Positions 17,962 through 27,890 of a stretch of DNA of 64,000 bases are shown here, piece after piece. The number at the start of each line of letters is the position of its first letter. Position 1 is the first letter of the stretch. Made by a program: the position numbers and the translations under genes. The stretch covers positions 1 to 64,000 of the forward strand of contig JAFMLQ010000005.1 in the NCBI GenBank assembly GCA_017852075.1, read 5' to 3'. The notes under the pieces are model-generated. The model saw only the letters and a list, made by a program, of their open reading frames with translations. It made no database searches and was not told the origin of the DNA. This stretch comes from Flavobacteriaceae bacterium (GTDB taxonomy: Bacteria > Bacteroidota > Bacteroidia > Flavobacteriales > Flavobacteriaceae).

Positions 17962-18080
17962 GGAATTATATTTACCAAAAAAAAACAATCAATCCGTTAC
18001 TAAACGTTTTTGATCCACTCGCATCACAGAAGAAACTCCTTGCCGCTTTTTCTGCAAAGCAGTGCATCCAGATCAAAGGC

Positions 18081-21000
18081 TTGGTTGGTTCGGGACTTTC
18101 CTTCCGCCTTGCTGCGGCCTTTCAGAAACAAAGTCATTCTGTCTTGCTCGTTCACGAAAACCCGGAGCAGGCCGCCTATTTTCTCAATGATCTAGAGCGT
18201 CTTTTGAATCCAAATGAGGTGCTTTATTTTCCTGCCAGTTACCGACAGCCGTATGCACCAGAAACGACAGACAACGCCAATATTTTACTCCGTGCAGAAG
18301 TCTTAAAGAAACTCAGTACTTCAAAAAAGCCCCGAATCGTAGTTACATATCCTCAGGCGGTTTTTGAAAAAATCATTTCTCAGCGTACCTTAAAGCGAAT
18401 TGCTTTAACCCTAAAAAAAAATACAGATGTTGCCTTAGGGCATATCAACGAACGCCTTTTTGAAATGGGCTTTGAACGTGTGGACTTTGTCACTGCACCA
18501 GGTGAATTTGCAGTACGCGGAGGCATAATCGATGTTTTTTCTTTTGCTTATCAGCATCCTTATCGGATTGAATTTTTTGACGAAACAGTAGAACGCCTAT
18601 CTAGTTTTGACGTGGTGACACAGCGGTCTATTACCGCTTTTGAAGAAATCGAGTTACTCCCCAACACCTCAGATCACGATTTTACAGACAAACGCAAAAC
18701 CTTACTTTCATTTTTTTCGGAGAATAGCTGTTTTGTGTTTGCCGATTTAGACAAAACTACCCATAGCTTGGGACAGCTTTATGAAAAAGCAGAAAACACC
18801 TTCCGCAATTTTGACACCACCACCCAATACCCTCCTGAAACACTTTTTGTTCACCCTGAAGAATGGATTGAAGATTGTCAAAACAAATCCATTTTAGTAC
18901 TTGAAAAAACCGAGCAATTAAAAATTAAAGAGCAGCTCTTTATCAAGCAAAGTCCCCAACCTCCTTTTCATAAAAAGTTTGATTTGTTGGTAGCTCACCT
19001 CAACGAAAATAAAGAAAGAGGCTATCACAACACTCTGTTTTGCAGTAACGAACAACAAGCCAAACGTTTCCATGATATTTTCGAGGAAATGGAAGAAAAG
19101 GTACATTATCAGACAAAGGTACTACCCATTTACGAAGGTTTTGAAGATTTGGAAGCGCAGTGGGCCTGTTTTTCAGATCATCAAATATTTGAGCGGTATC
19201 ACAAATACCAACTAAAATCAGACCGCAGGAAAAAAGAAACATTAAGTCTTAAAGAGTTGACTCAAATGGAAGTGGGTGATTATGTAACCCATATCGATCA
19301 TGGAATTGGAACTTTTGGAGGCCTTCAGCGCATTGATGTGGATGGAAAATGGCAGGAAGCCATCAAACTGATTTATGGTGAACGGGATATTCTTTATTTG
19401 AGTATCCATTCCCTACATAAAATCAGCCGTTATGCAGGAAAAGAAGGTAGTGTTCCCAAGATTTATAAACTGGGATCAAAGGCTTGGAAAGCCTTAAAAC
19501 AAAAGACCAAGAAAAAGGTCAAAGAAATCGCTTTTGATTTAATTGAACTCTACGCCAAGCGCAGACAGAAAATTGGCTTTGCATTTGATCCTGATAGTTA
19601 CCTGCAATGGGAATTGGAAGCCTCCTTTTTGTTTGAAGATACCCCTGACCAAGAAAAAGCAACCCAAGCCATCAAAGCCGATATGGAATCCGTACGTCCT
19701 ATGGATCGTTTAATTTGTGGTGATGTAGGTTTTGGAAAAACTGAGGTGGCTATTCGCGCTGCTTTTAAAGCTGTAGATAATAGCAAGCAAGTTGTTGTTT
19801 TGGTTCCCACTACCATTTTGGCTTTTCAACATTTTAAAACGTTTTCTCAGCGCTTGAAAGACCTCCCAGTAAGGGTGGATTACCTTAATCGATTTCGGTC
19901 AACCAAAGATAAAAATCAAATCCTGAAAGATTTGGGTACGGGGAAAATTGATATCCTCATCGGTACTCATCAATTGGTAAATAAAAATGTGGTTTTTCAC
20001 GATTTGGGTCTTTTGATTGTAGATGAAGAACAAAAATTTGGAGTTGCAGTTAAAGAAAGAATCCGATCCTTAAAAGCAAATATTGATGTCTTGACACTCA
20101 CCGCCACACCTATTCCAAGAACTTTACAATTCAGTTTGATGGCGGCGCGGGACCTGTCAATTATTGCTACACCACCTCCCAACCGATATCCTATAGAGAG
20201 TGAGGTAGTCCGTTTTAGTGAGGTACAAATTCGGGATGGAATTCTTTATGAATTGCAACGAGGTGGGCAAGTGTTTTTTATTCATAATAGGGTGGAAAAC
20301 ATTATGGAAATGGCTGGTTTGTTACAACGTCTAGTTCCCGATGCACGGATTGCTGTAGGACATGGCCAAATGGAAGGTAAAAAACTGGAACACACTTTAT
20401 TGCGTTTTATGAATGGGGAATATGATATTCTTATCGCTACCACAATTATTGAAAATGGGTTGGATGTGCCCAATGCCAACACTATGTTTATCCACAATGC
20501 TCAAAATTTTGGGTTGAGTGACCTCCACCAAATGCGGGGTCGGGTTGGTAGAAGTAATAAAAAAGCCTTTTGCTATTTTATTACCCCACCTTACAGTGCC
20601 ATGAGTAGCGATGCTCAAAAAAGAATCAAAACCATAGAACAATTTTCTGCGATTGGATCGGGAATACAAATTGCGATGAAAGATCTTGAAATCAGAGGTG
20701 CTGGAGATCTTCTAGGAGGGGAGCAAAGTGGATTTATTAATGAAATGGGGTTTGAAACCTATCAGAAAATTTTGCAACAGGCCATAGAAGAATTGAAAGA
20801 AAACGAATTTAAAAATTTGTATGAAACAGATTCTAGTGATCGGATAAGAAGCTATGTAAAGGAAGTACAAATAGATACAGACCTTGAAATTTACATTCCT
20901 GATGACTACATCAATATCGTGAAAGAACGTCTGGCTTTATATCAAGAACTCAGTCAATTGAAAACCGTTAAAGAGCTTCAAGAATTTGAGGCACAACTTA

Positions 21001-21326
21001 TAGATCGGTTTGGGGTTTTACCTCGCGAAGCACAGGAATTATTAGAAAGTGTGCGTTTGAAATGGGTAGCTACCGAATTGGGCATGGAACGTCTGATCCT
21101 TAAAAAAGGAAGTTGTTTATGCTATTTCCTTTCGGATCAGCAGAGTGATTTTTTTCAAGGGCAACAGTTTCAGAATTTGTTAACCCAAATTCAAAAAAAC
21201 GCAGATCGTATGGTACTCAAAGAAAAGTCTACTCCCAAAGGTCCGAGACTGATCTTGTCCATTAGTGAAATTAAAGAAGTCCGAAGTTTAACGCAATTGT
21301 TGGAACAATTGGTACACACGAACTAA
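18081..21326 (+). CDS. mfd: Transcription-repair coupling factor
   Basis: Large SF2 translocase (1081 residues from the TTG at 18081). UvrB-like damage-recognition domains lie in the N-terminal third. The CarD-like RNA polymerase interaction domain begins at MEVGDYVTHIDHGIG. The helicase part shows GDVGFGKTEVA (Walker A), VDEEQ (DEEQ box), TATPIPRTL and HQMRGRVGRS. A TRCF C-terminal domain follows. Mfd removes stalled RNA polymerase and recruits UvrA. The reading frame stays open from about 17955 and encodes plausible N-terminal residues (for example LLAAFSAKQCIQIKG) upstream of the TTG. The true start is therefore probably earlier, at an unusual codon such as ATT 17970 or ATC 17988. Confidence 0.93.
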   Translation: MVGSGLSFRLAAAFQKQSHSVLLVHENPEQAAYFLNDLERLLNPNEVLYFPASYRQPYAPETTDNANILLRAEVLKKLSTSKKPRIVVTYPQAVFEKIISQRTLKRIALTLKKNTDVALGHINERLFEMGFERVDFVTAPGEFAVRGGIIDVFSFAYQHPYRIEFFDETVERLSSFDVVTQRSITAFEEIELLPNTSDHDFTDKRKTLLSFFSENSCFVFADLDKTTHSLGQLYEKAENTFRNFDTTTQYPPETLFVHPEEWIEDCQNKSILVLEKTEQLKIKEQLFIKQSPQPPFHKKFDLLVAHLNENKERGYHNTLFCSNEQQAKRFHDIFEEMEEKVHYQTKVLPIYEGFEDLEAQWACFSDHQIFERYHKYQLKSDRRKKETLSLKELTQMEVGDYVTHIDHGIGTFGGLQRIDVDGKWQEAIKLIYGERDILYLSIHSLHKISRYAGKEGSVPKIYKLGSKAWKALKQKTKKKVKEIAFDLIELYAKRRQKIGFAFDPDSYLQWELEASFLFEDTPDQEKATQAIKADMESVRPMDRLICGDVGFGKTEVAIRAAFKAVDNSKQVVVLVPTTILAFQHFKTFSQRLKDLPVRVDYLNRFRSTKDKNQILKDLGTGKIDILIGTHQLVNKNVVFHDLGLLIVDEEQKFGVAVKERIRSLKANIDVLTLTATPIPRTLQFSLMAARDLSIIATPPPNRYPIESEVVRFSEVQIRDGILYELQRGGQVFFIHNRVENIMEMAGLLQRLVPDARIAVGHGQMEGKKLEHTLLRFMNGEYDILIATTIIENGLDVPNANTMFIHNAQNFGLSDLHQMRGRVGRSNKKAFCYFITPPYSAMSSDAQKRIKTIEQFSAIGSGIQIAMKDLEIRGAGDLLGGEQSGFINEMGFETYQKILQQAIEELKENEFKNLYETDSSDRIRSYVKEVQIDTDLEIYIPDDYINIVKERLALYQELSQLKTVKELQEFEAQLIDRFGVLPREAQELLESVRLKWVATELGMERLILKKGSCLCYFLSDQQSDFFQGQQFQNLLTQIQKNADRMVLKEKSTPKGPRLILSISEIKEVRSLTQLLEQLVHTN

Positions 21327-21982
21327 AGATTTTTCAAGTCTTTGATGACCTTAAAGGCAATGTCAACTTGGTCTTCATCCATCAGAATTGTAAATTCATT
21401 AGAAGTTGAAATCACTTCTGTAATATTGACCCCCTCCCAAGATAGACGTTGAAATAAGAAGTAATAAATCCCTGGTACTTTCACATTATCTGTAGGCAAT
21501 TTTATGGTTATTGAGGACAGGTTTTCTACCTTAGATTGACAAACTTCATTTTGAAAAAGTTCATCTACAAGGGGAACAATATTTTGGCTTACTACAATAT
21601 TGCTTTCCGCCACCCCACGCGAAGAAGTGTAAAAAACATCTTTTTTAAATTCAATTTTTTTCAACAAGTTGGCTTGGGTCAATAACAAGGTTTCGGAAAG
21701 TAAAAACCCATAATCTACCAAGGAAGAACGTACCGTGATGTCCCCCAAATTTTTTAAAACTTTGATGATCTTTTTGGTCGCTGAATAACGGGCATCGTCA
21801 GAAACTCTTTTTAAAGACATAATGATGGCGCCTTGATTTATAGGCTTGTTCATCATGGCCTCGATATCGGGATGAATTTTTCGCGCCAAAGAAGTCAAAT
21901 TAATAATTCCGTCGGAAAGGGCTGAGGCCAAATAAGGCTTGTTTTTTACGTATTGGGATACGGTGGCGGCAATTGTTTTCAT
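21323..21982 (-). CDS. ACT-domain regulatory protein
   Basis: Protein of 219 residues. The N-terminal half is mostly helical (KTIAATVSQYVKNKPYLASA, then ALSDGIINLTSLARKIHPDI), a possible winged-helix region. The C-terminal half carries ACT-like strands (SITIKLPTDNVKVPGIYYFL, then VNITEVISTSNEFTILMDED), resembling the regulatory part of aspartate kinases. No kinase domain is present. It may sense an amino acid, but the target is unknown. Its stop codon overlaps that of mfd by four bases in the convergent orientation. Confidence 0.65.
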   Translation of the reverse strand: MKTIAATVSQYVKNKPYLASALSDGIINLTSLARKIHPDIEAMMNKPINQGAIIMSLKRVSDDARYSATKKIIKVLKNLGDITVRSSLVDYGFLLSETLLLTQANLLKKIEFKKDVFYTSSRGVAESNIVVSQNIVPLVDELFQNEVCQSKVENLSSITIKLPTDNVKVPGIYYFLFQRLSWEGVNITEVISTSNEFTILMDEDQVDIAFKVIKDLKNL

Positions 21983-22057
21983 GGTATCTGTTTTTACAAG
22001 TACTGTTTTATTTAAAACAAAAGTAATTATTTAAAACAAAATGTTATAAATCAAACA

Positions 22058-22420
22058 TTACTCAAAAGCATAAAAAGCGTTCTTAATGTGTTTTAATTTC
22101 CACTGATTCTGCTTTATTGTAAAAGCAATAATATCAAAACGTACTTCCAGATTCATTTCAAATGAGGAAATAAAATGGTCTACAGCTCCCACCAATAGTT
22201 TTTTTTTCTTGGAAGAGACAAATTGTTCTGGGGTACCAAAAAAGTCGGTACTCCGGGCTTTGACTTCGACACAAATTAAATTATCGTCTTTTTGCATTAA
22301 CAGATCTACTTCTGCTTTTCCAAAACGATAGTTTTGTTTCAACAACGTGTACCCTTGTTGCTTGAGATAGTGTAAAGCGCGTTGCTCTGCTTCTTGTCCA
22401 AAAAGATTATGCTGTGCCAT
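22058..22420 (-). CDS. YraN family (UPF0102) nuclease-like protein
   Basis: Protein of 120 residues with the restriction-endonuclease-like core GKAEVDLLMQKDDNLICVEVKAR. The D and ExK residues match the UPF0102 signature. The N-terminal GQEAEQRALHYLKQQGYTLL is also typical. Members are small and widespread with no firmly established role. It is transcribed divergently from metG. Confidence 0.88.
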   Translation of the reverse strand: MAQHNLFGQEAEQRALHYLKQQGYTLLKQNYRFGKAEVDLLMQKDDNLICVEVKARSTDFFGTPEQFVSSKKKKLLVGAVDHFISSFEMNLEVRFDIIAFTIKQNQWKLKHIKNAFYAFE

Positions 22421-22480
22421 GAATTCAGATTTGGTAGATTAAAGATACTTTCTTCTTCCCAAAAACATCTGGGTTTTGCT

Positions 22481-22488
22481 TACTTTTG
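22481..22488 (+). promoter_or_regulatory. -7 element of metG
   Basis: TACTTTTG fits TAnnTTTG, 20 bases before the chosen ATG at 22508. If it is used, the TTG at 22496 would lie very close to the transcript start, which supports the ATG. Confidence 0.5.
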
Positions 22489-22507
22489 AAAAAAATTGAA
22501 TTTCCCG

Positions 22508-24562
22508 ATGCCAAAGCGTTACACGATAACGGCTGCTCTTCCTTATACCAACGGACCCATTCACATAGGTCATTTAGCTGGAGTTTATGTGCCCGCAGAT
22601 ATCTACGCACGATACCTAAGGGGACAAGGGAAAGACGTGGCATTCATCTGCGGTAGTGACGAACACGGAGTAGCCATTTCTTTAAAAGCAAAAAAAGAGG
22701 GTAAGACACCTCAAGAGGTCATTGACCAGTACGATCAATTGATCCGTACTTCTTTTAAAAAATTCGGTATTGAGTTTGACAATTATTCTCGTACCTCCAG
22801 AGCAATTCATCACAACACCGCACAAGAAATTTTTTCAGATTTATATCAGAAAGGAATCTTTGAAGAGAAGGAAACGGAACAACTTTTTGACCCAGAAGCA
22901 AATCAATTTTTAGCAGATCGATATGTGACAGGAACCTGTCCGATCTGCCAACATCCAGAAGCCTATGGTGATCAATGTGAAAACTGTGGTAGCAGCCTCA
23001 GTGCTACAGAACTCATCAACCCCCAATCCACAATTAGCGGATCGCAACCCGAAATGAGAAAGACGAAGCATTGGTATCTACCATTGAATCAGTACGAAGC
23101 TTTTTTAAAATCGTGGATTCTCGAAGGGCATCAATCCGACTGGAAGCCCAACGTCTATGGACAAGTCAAATCATGGATTGACAATGGCTTACAGCCTCGT
23201 GCGGTGACCCGAGATTTGGACTGGGGAATTCCTGTTCCTGTATCAGACGCCAACGGGAAAGTCCTCTACGTTTGGTTTGATGCCCCCATTGGATATATTT
23301 CATCCACAAAAGAATGGGCCGCTGAAAAAGGGAAAGACTGGGAACCCTATTGGAAAGACAAAGACACCCAATTGGTTCACTTTATTGGGAAAGACAATAT
23401 TGTATTTCACTGTATTATTTTTCCTGTCATGCTTCATGCTTCTGGAGATTATATTTTACCGGAAAATGTTCCTGCCAATGAATTTTTGAATCTAGAGGGA
23501 CAAAAAATTTCCACTTCAAAAAACTGGGCAGTTTGGTTGCACGAGTACTTAGAAGCCTTCCCAGATCAACAAGACGTCCTCCGATATGTACTGACTGCCA
23601 ATGCCCCAGAAACTAAAGACAACGATTTTACTTGGGAAGAATTTCAAGCTCGAAACAACAATGAGTTAGTCGCGATTTATGGAAACTTCATCAATCGTGT
23701 TGTAGTTCTCACACACAAATATTACGACGGAGTTGTGCCCAGTCCAGAATCCTTATTTAAAGAAGATCAGTTGGTTTTGGATGCAATGAAGCTGCTCCCC
23801 AACAAAATTGGACACGCCATCACACAGTACCGTTTTCGAGAGGCGAGTCAACTTCTCATGCAACTTGCCCGTATTGGAAACAAATACCTTGCTGATGCTG
23901 AACCTTGGAAGCAAATTAAGACTGACCCAGTACGCGTAACAACCATTATGCACACAGCACTTCAAATTGCCGCTGGCCTAGCAGTACTTAGTGAGCCTTT
24001 TTTACCTCACACAGCAAAGAAATTAACTGCCTTACTCCAGTTGGAAAAACTGCAGTTAAAATGGGATGATGTAAATCAAAAAGAGGAATTGATTCCTACG
24101 GATCATAAGATCGAAAAAGCCCAACTTTTATTTCAAAAAATTGAAGACGTTCAGATGGATGAACAGCGTGCAAAACTTGCTTCAAGTGCGAAACAAAACC
24201 AATCAGAAACACAAATTATCGCTCCATTAAAACCTCAGACTACTTTTGAAAATTTTACGGCCTTAGACTTAAAAGTTGCTCAAATCATTGAAGCAAAAAA
24301 GGTGGATAAAACAAAAAAATTGATGGAACTCAAGGTACAACTGGGCAATGAAATTCGAACTGTGGTTTCTGGAATAGCCCAAGATTTTGATGCCGCTGAA
24401 CTGATTGGAAAAAAAGTAACTCTTTTAACTAATCTCGCTCCCAGAACGCTTAAAGGAATTGAAAGCAACGGTATGATTCTTTTAGGTGAAAACAAGCAAG
24501 GTCATTTTGTTTTTGTACATCCTGAAGACGAATCGGTTCAAAACGGAACTGAGATCCATTAA
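22508..24562 (+). CDS. metG: Methionine--tRNA ligase
   Basis: Class I aminoacyl-tRNA synthetase of 684 residues. The HIGH signature is in NGPIHIGHLAG, the KMSKS equivalent is KISTSKN, and the zinc-knuckle cysteines are in GTCPICQHPEAYGDQCENCGSS. The C-terminal ~110 residues form an EMAP/Arc1p-like tRNA-binding domain (FTALDLKVAQIIEAKKV). It charges tRNA-Met in the cytoplasm. The ATG at 22508 gives the usual MPKRYTITAALPYTNG start; an in-frame TTG lies four codons upstream. Confidence 0.97.
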   Translation: MPKRYTITAALPYTNGPIHIGHLAGVYVPADIYARYLRGQGKDVAFICGSDEHGVAISLKAKKEGKTPQEVIDQYDQLIRTSFKKFGIEFDNYSRTSRAIHHNTAQEIFSDLYQKGIFEEKETEQLFDPEANQFLADRYVTGTCPICQHPEAYGDQCENCGSSLSATELINPQSTISGSQPEMRKTKHWYLPLNQYEAFLKSWILEGHQSDWKPNVYGQVKSWIDNGLQPRAVTRDLDWGIPVPVSDANGKVLYVWFDAPIGYISSTKEWAAEKGKDWEPYWKDKDTQLVHFIGKDNIVFHCIIFPVMLHASGDYILPENVPANEFLNLEGQKISTSKNWAVWLHEYLEAFPDQQDVLRYVLTANAPETKDNDFTWEEFQARNNNELVAIYGNFINRVVVLTHKYYDGVVPSPESLFKEDQLVLDAMKLLPNKIGHAITQYRFREASQLLMQLARIGNKYLADAEPWKQIKTDPVRVTTIMHTALQIAAGLAVLSEPFLPHTAKKLTALLQLEKLQLKWDDVNQKEELIPTDHKIEKAQLLFQKIEDVQMDEQRAKLASSAKQNQSETQIIAPLKPQTTFENFTALDLKVAQIIEAKKVDKTKKLMELKVQLGNEIRTVVSGIAQDFDAAELIGKKVTLLTNLAPRTLKGIESNGMILLGENKQGHFVFVHPEDESVQNGTEIH

Positions 24563-24565
24563 GTT

Positions 24566-25477
24566 TTGACATTCCAGATTCCCATTGCTTTTGATCATTC
24601 GTATCGCCTTCCTTTGGCAGAAAATCATAGGTTTCCTATGGAAAAATACGAGTTGCTTCCCCAACAACTTCTACTGGAAGGAACCTGTGAAACGAGTGCT
24701 TTTTTTACCCCAAAAAAAGCTACTTTGAAACAGGTACTTCGCGTGCATGATAATAACTATGTGGAGCGACTGTGTAACTTGGAGCTTTCCCAAAGTGAAA
24801 TACGCAGCATCGGTTTCCCTTTGAGTGAAGACTTGGTTCAACGTGAATTTTTAATTGCCGGGGGAACGGTAATGGGAGCAGAAAAAGCCCTAACGGAGGG
24901 GATTGCGATGAATATAGCTGGTGGGACGCATCACGCTTTTCCAGATCGTGGGGAAGCCTTTTGTTTATTAAATGACCAAGCAATTGCAGCCCAACACCTC
25001 TTAGATAGTGAACAGGCAAAAAAAATTCTCATTTTAGATTTGGATGTTCACCAAGGCAATGGAACCGCAGTAATCTTCAAAGACAATTCTCGAGTTTTTA
25101 CCTGTTCTGTTCACGGTGCTAAAAACTATCCCTTTAGAAAAGAAAAAAGTGATTGGGATCTCCCCCTAGAAGATCAATGTTCAGACGCAACCTATATTCA
25201 TGAATTAAAGACTTTACTTCCCGAGCTTTTCGAAAAAGTACAGCCTGATTTTGTCTTCTATCTCTGTGGAGTAGATGTCCTTGGAACAGACAAGTTAGGC
25301 CGTCTAGGTTTGAGTATTGAGGGCTGCAAACACAGAGATGAACTCGTGCTTTCCTTTTGTAAAACCAACGGCATCCCAGTACAATGTAGCATGGGTGGAG
25401 GTTATTCTAAAGAGATGAAAATTATCATTGAGGCGCATGCCAATACCTATCGAATTGCCAAGTCGTTGTTTACCTAG
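24566..25477 (+). CDS. Histone deacetylase-like (AcuC/HDAC) hydrolase
   Basis: Protein of 303 residues of the zinc-dependent deacetylase fold. Visible motifs are GGTHHAFPDRGEAFCLLND (with the active-site H-H pair), DLDVHQGNGTA (zinc-binding D and H), CSVHG, and LCGVDVLGTDKLGRLGLS (zinc D region). The natural substrate in bacteria may be an acetylated amine or lysine. It begins at a TTG four bases after the metG stop, so it is probably translated from the metG transcript. Its 3' end overlaps the convergent CBS gene by eight bases. Confidence 0.85.
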   Translation: MTFQIPIAFDHSYRLPLAENHRFPMEKYELLPQQLLLEGTCETSAFFTPKKATLKQVLRVHDNNYVERLCNLELSQSEIRSIGFPLSEDLVQREFLIAGGTVMGAEKALTEGIAMNIAGGTHHAFPDRGEAFCLLNDQAIAAQHLLDSEQAKKILILDLDVHQGNGTAVIFKDNSRVFTCSVHGAKNYPFRKEKSDWDLPLEDQCSDATYIHELKTLLPELFEKVQPDFVFYLCGVDVLGTDKLGRLGLSIEGCKHRDELVLSFCKTNGIPVQCSMGGGYSKEMKIIIEAHANTYRIAKSLFT

Positions 25478-25940
25478 CGTTCCAAGTTTGACTTTTCATG
25501 TTTAGGGCGGCAATCACAATGTCTTTTCGACTTACCTGGCCTACCAAACGCCCTTTTTCAAGCACGGGATAGCGTCTTCTGCTAGATTTGGAAAACATAG
25601 CTGCTGCATCAAAAACACTCATTGTAGATTCTATTGTTTCTACTTTTTCTGTCATAAAATGACCTACCGATTTATCCAAAATGGGCATGTTAAAATAGCG
25701 GCTATCAGAAATTTCTTTCATACAATCGGCTTCAGAAATAACACCTACTAGATTTCCTTTTCCATCGACCACAGGTCCTCCTGAAATACGGTGTTTAATA
25801 AAGGCTTTCATCACATCGTGAATGATTTGTTCTGGAGTGAACACGACTAACTGTATGGTCATAATATCCGATACAGTAAGCTTATTGGGAGTGACTCTTT
25901 TTTTTTGAGCCCGCTCTCCTTGAAAACTTTTTACGGGCAT
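25470..25940 (-). CDS. CBS domain protein
   Basis: Protein of 156 residues made of two CBS motifs: SDIMTIQLVVFTPEQIIHDV with ISGGPVVDGKGNLVGVISEAD, and VGHFMTEKVETIESTMSVFD with RYPVLEKGRLVGQVSRKD. Tandem CBS pairs usually bind adenine nucleotides and regulate partner proteins. No partner domain is fused here, so the target is unknown. Confidence 0.88.
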   Translation of the reverse strand: MPVKSFQGERAQKKRVTPNKLTVSDIMTIQLVVFTPEQIIHDVMKAFIKHRISGGPVVDGKGNLVGVISEADCMKEISDSRYFNMPILDKSVGHFMTEKVETIESTMSVFDAAAMFSKSSRRRYPVLEKGRLVGQVSRKDIVIAALNMKSQTWNAR

Positions 25941-26056
25941 AATAAATGGGTTTTGATTTACACCAAGATAGTTTTTTTTGTTGAGAATTTGAAATTCTAT
26001 CTAAAAAATCATTAAATCAATAGAAATATATCAGTAACATTGTCAAAACTTCATCG

Positions 26057-26851
26057 ATGTCCACTATAGGTATTTTAGGTTGTGGTTGGCTTGGGGTTCC
26101 TTTGGGAAACCATTTGCAACAGCTGGGTCATAATGTAAGGGGTTCTCGTACTTCAGACTTGGGTGTTTTAGCACTTCAAAAAAAAGGAATTGAAGGCTAC
26201 CGTGTAGTTTTAGAGGCTAACCAAGCTTCAGGATTGGACGCTTTTTTAGATGAACTGGACATAGTTATCATTTCCCTTCCACCAAAGCGGAATTCCACAG
26301 AAAATGAATATGTTCAGAAAATCCAAATACTAATTGATGCTATTTCCTCTTGTTCGATTAGGCGAATATTGTTTTTAAGTAGCACTTCAGTTTATGGCTC
26401 TGCTGCGAATATTTATGACGAAACTAGCCTCGCTCTTCCTGAAAGTATAGCGGCAAAGGCATTGCTGACTTCTGAGGAACTCCTCAGTAAACATCCTATT
26501 TCTTCTGTAATCATAAGATTGGGAGGTCTCATTGGAACTGATCGAAACCCGATTTACTCTCTTCAACAAAAAGTGATTGCGAACCCTAAAGGAAGAATCA
26601 ATTTTGTGCATCAAAAAGATGCTGTTAAAGGAATTGCTGCATTGGTATCCCATTCAGCACTTCAAGGGATCTTTAATTTGGTGTCTCCACATCACCCTAT
26701 AAGAGAAGAATATTACCGAGAGATGGCTCAAAAATTTAACCTCATTGAACCACAATTTAAGTCTGAAAAAGCACAAGTTCGAATTATCAAAGGCAGTAAA
26801 ATCACTCAAAAAACTTCTTTTGATTATACTGTAGATAACTTGTTGATATAA
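26057..26851 (+). CDS. NAD(P)-dependent epimerase-like protein (YeeZ type)
   Basis: Protein of 264 residues with an N-terminal Rossmann motif GILGCGWLGVPLGNHL and the downstream segment RRILFLSSTSVYG, as in atypical extended short-chain dehydrogenases. The usual YxxxK catalytic pair is not evident, which fits the YeeZ-like group. Substrate unknown. It is followed after about 50 bases by the DUF2383-like gene on the same strand. Confidence 0.75.
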   Translation: MSTIGILGCGWLGVPLGNHLQQLGHNVRGSRTSDLGVLALQKKGIEGYRVVLEANQASGLDAFLDELDIVIISLPPKRNSTENEYVQKIQILIDAISSCSIRRILFLSSTSVYGSAANIYDETSLALPESIAAKALLTSEELLSKHPISSVIIRLGGLIGTDRNPIYSLQQKVIANPKGRINFVHQKDAVKGIAALVSHSALQGIFNLVSPHHPIREEYYREMAQKFNLIEPQFKSEKAQVRIIKGSKITQKTSFDYTVDNLLI

Positions 26852-26898
26852 ATCACTTTTGTTTCCCATATCCATTTTATTTATAGACTAAATTGTAG

Positions 26899-27366
26899 AT
26901 GAATAAAATACTTATGTCTAAGCACAATCGACATATCGCTATAATGGAAAAACTCTTAACGCACCTCAAAAATGCAAAGCTAGAGTATTTAAAGGCTGCA
27001 GACCGCGCTTCTACTTCCGCTGTCAAACGATTCTTTAATCAGCAAGCGCTTATTCGCAATCGTTTTTTTCAAGAAGTTTTAAGCGAGTTACAGTCCTTAG
27101 GTATGAGCTATGATGACCTTGTAGTAAGTAAATTTAACTTTGATCAATTATTAATTTCTACAATTGATAATCTCAAAGCTTCAGCCTTTGAAAAGTGTTT
27201 AGAGGCTGATAGAACATTATTGGGCTTGTATCAAAATCTTTTTGATCAACAATTTAAAAACTCCAAGTTGGCACAGCACCTTTCAAGCATCAAAGCGGCT
27301 TACGACCAAAGTCAAGCCATCGCAGCAGAATCCCTTCACAAAAAAGAAATCAACTCTGAATCTTAG
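26899..27366 (+). CDS. DUF2383/PA2169-like four-helix protein
   Basis: Protein of 155 residues predicted to be almost entirely helical (for example EKLLTHLKNAKLEYLKAADR, then VKRFFNQQALIRNRFFQEVL). Length and pattern fit the ferritin-like PA2169 family, though the usual acidic metal ligands are not obvious. Function unknown. An alternative start lies five codons in (MSKHNRH). The last 17 bases overlap the convergent lipoprotein gene. Confidence 0.6.
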   Translation: MNKILMSKHNRHIAIMEKLLTHLKNAKLEYLKAADRASTSAVKRFFNQQALIRNRFFQEVLSELQSLGMSYDDLVVSKFNFDQLLISTIDNLKASAFEKCLEADRTLLGLYQNLFDQQFKNSKLAQHLSSIKAAYDQSQAIAAESLHKKEINSES

Positions 27367-27880
27367 GGGTTGTCTGGGAAACTACTGTAGATTCTTCTTC
27401 TTTTAAGATCTGCATTCTTGAAAGGAATGCATTGTAATGACTGTAAAGTGCCTTCAGGGAGGGAATTAAAGAGTCTTTTGTGTAATGTTTTGTAAAATAT
27501 CGTGATTTTTGAGCTTGCATTTGCACCACCTTCAAACGGCTCCTGATCTGAGGTGTTTCAAACTCCAGCGGTAGCTTATCAGAAATTAATTTATTGATTC
27601 GAGAAGAAATCGCCATGATATTGACTTCTACATCTCGGAGATCAAGCTCTTTTAGTCGATCAAAGGAATTGTATAAATTTGTAAAGTCTTCCCATTCTTC
27701 TAACCCATTTTCCAGTAATAAAGACTCTGGAAAATCCATCAATTCCAGATTGGTTGTCAAAGGTTTATCCGTGGTCTCCTTATTTTCTAATGTACTTGAG
27801 GTTGTACCCTCTAGAGTACCTTCATTTTTACAAGCTACAATAAAAAATAGCCACAAAACAAAAAACCGAAACGAACCCAT
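27350..27880 (-). CDS. Hypothetical lipoprotein
   Basis: Protein of 176 residues with a hydrophobic start and a cysteine in FFIVACKNEG, a plausible lipobox. The mature part is charged and helical (for example DRLKELDLRDVEVNIMAISS). I do not recognise the family. It is the last gene of the minus-strand run crtA-crtD-cruF, 10 bases after cruF, so it is probably cotranscribed with the carotenoid genes. Confidence 0.6.
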   Translation of the reverse strand: MGSFRFFVLWLFFIVACKNEGTLEGTTSSTLENKETTDKPLTTNLELMDFPESLLLENGLEEWEDFTNLYNSFDRLKELDLRDVEVNIMAISSRINKLISDKLPLEFETPQIRSRLKVVQMQAQKSRYFTKHYTKDSLIPSLKALYSHYNAFLSRMQILKEEESTVVSQTTPKIQS

Positions 27881-27890
27881 AGAAGCTGAT

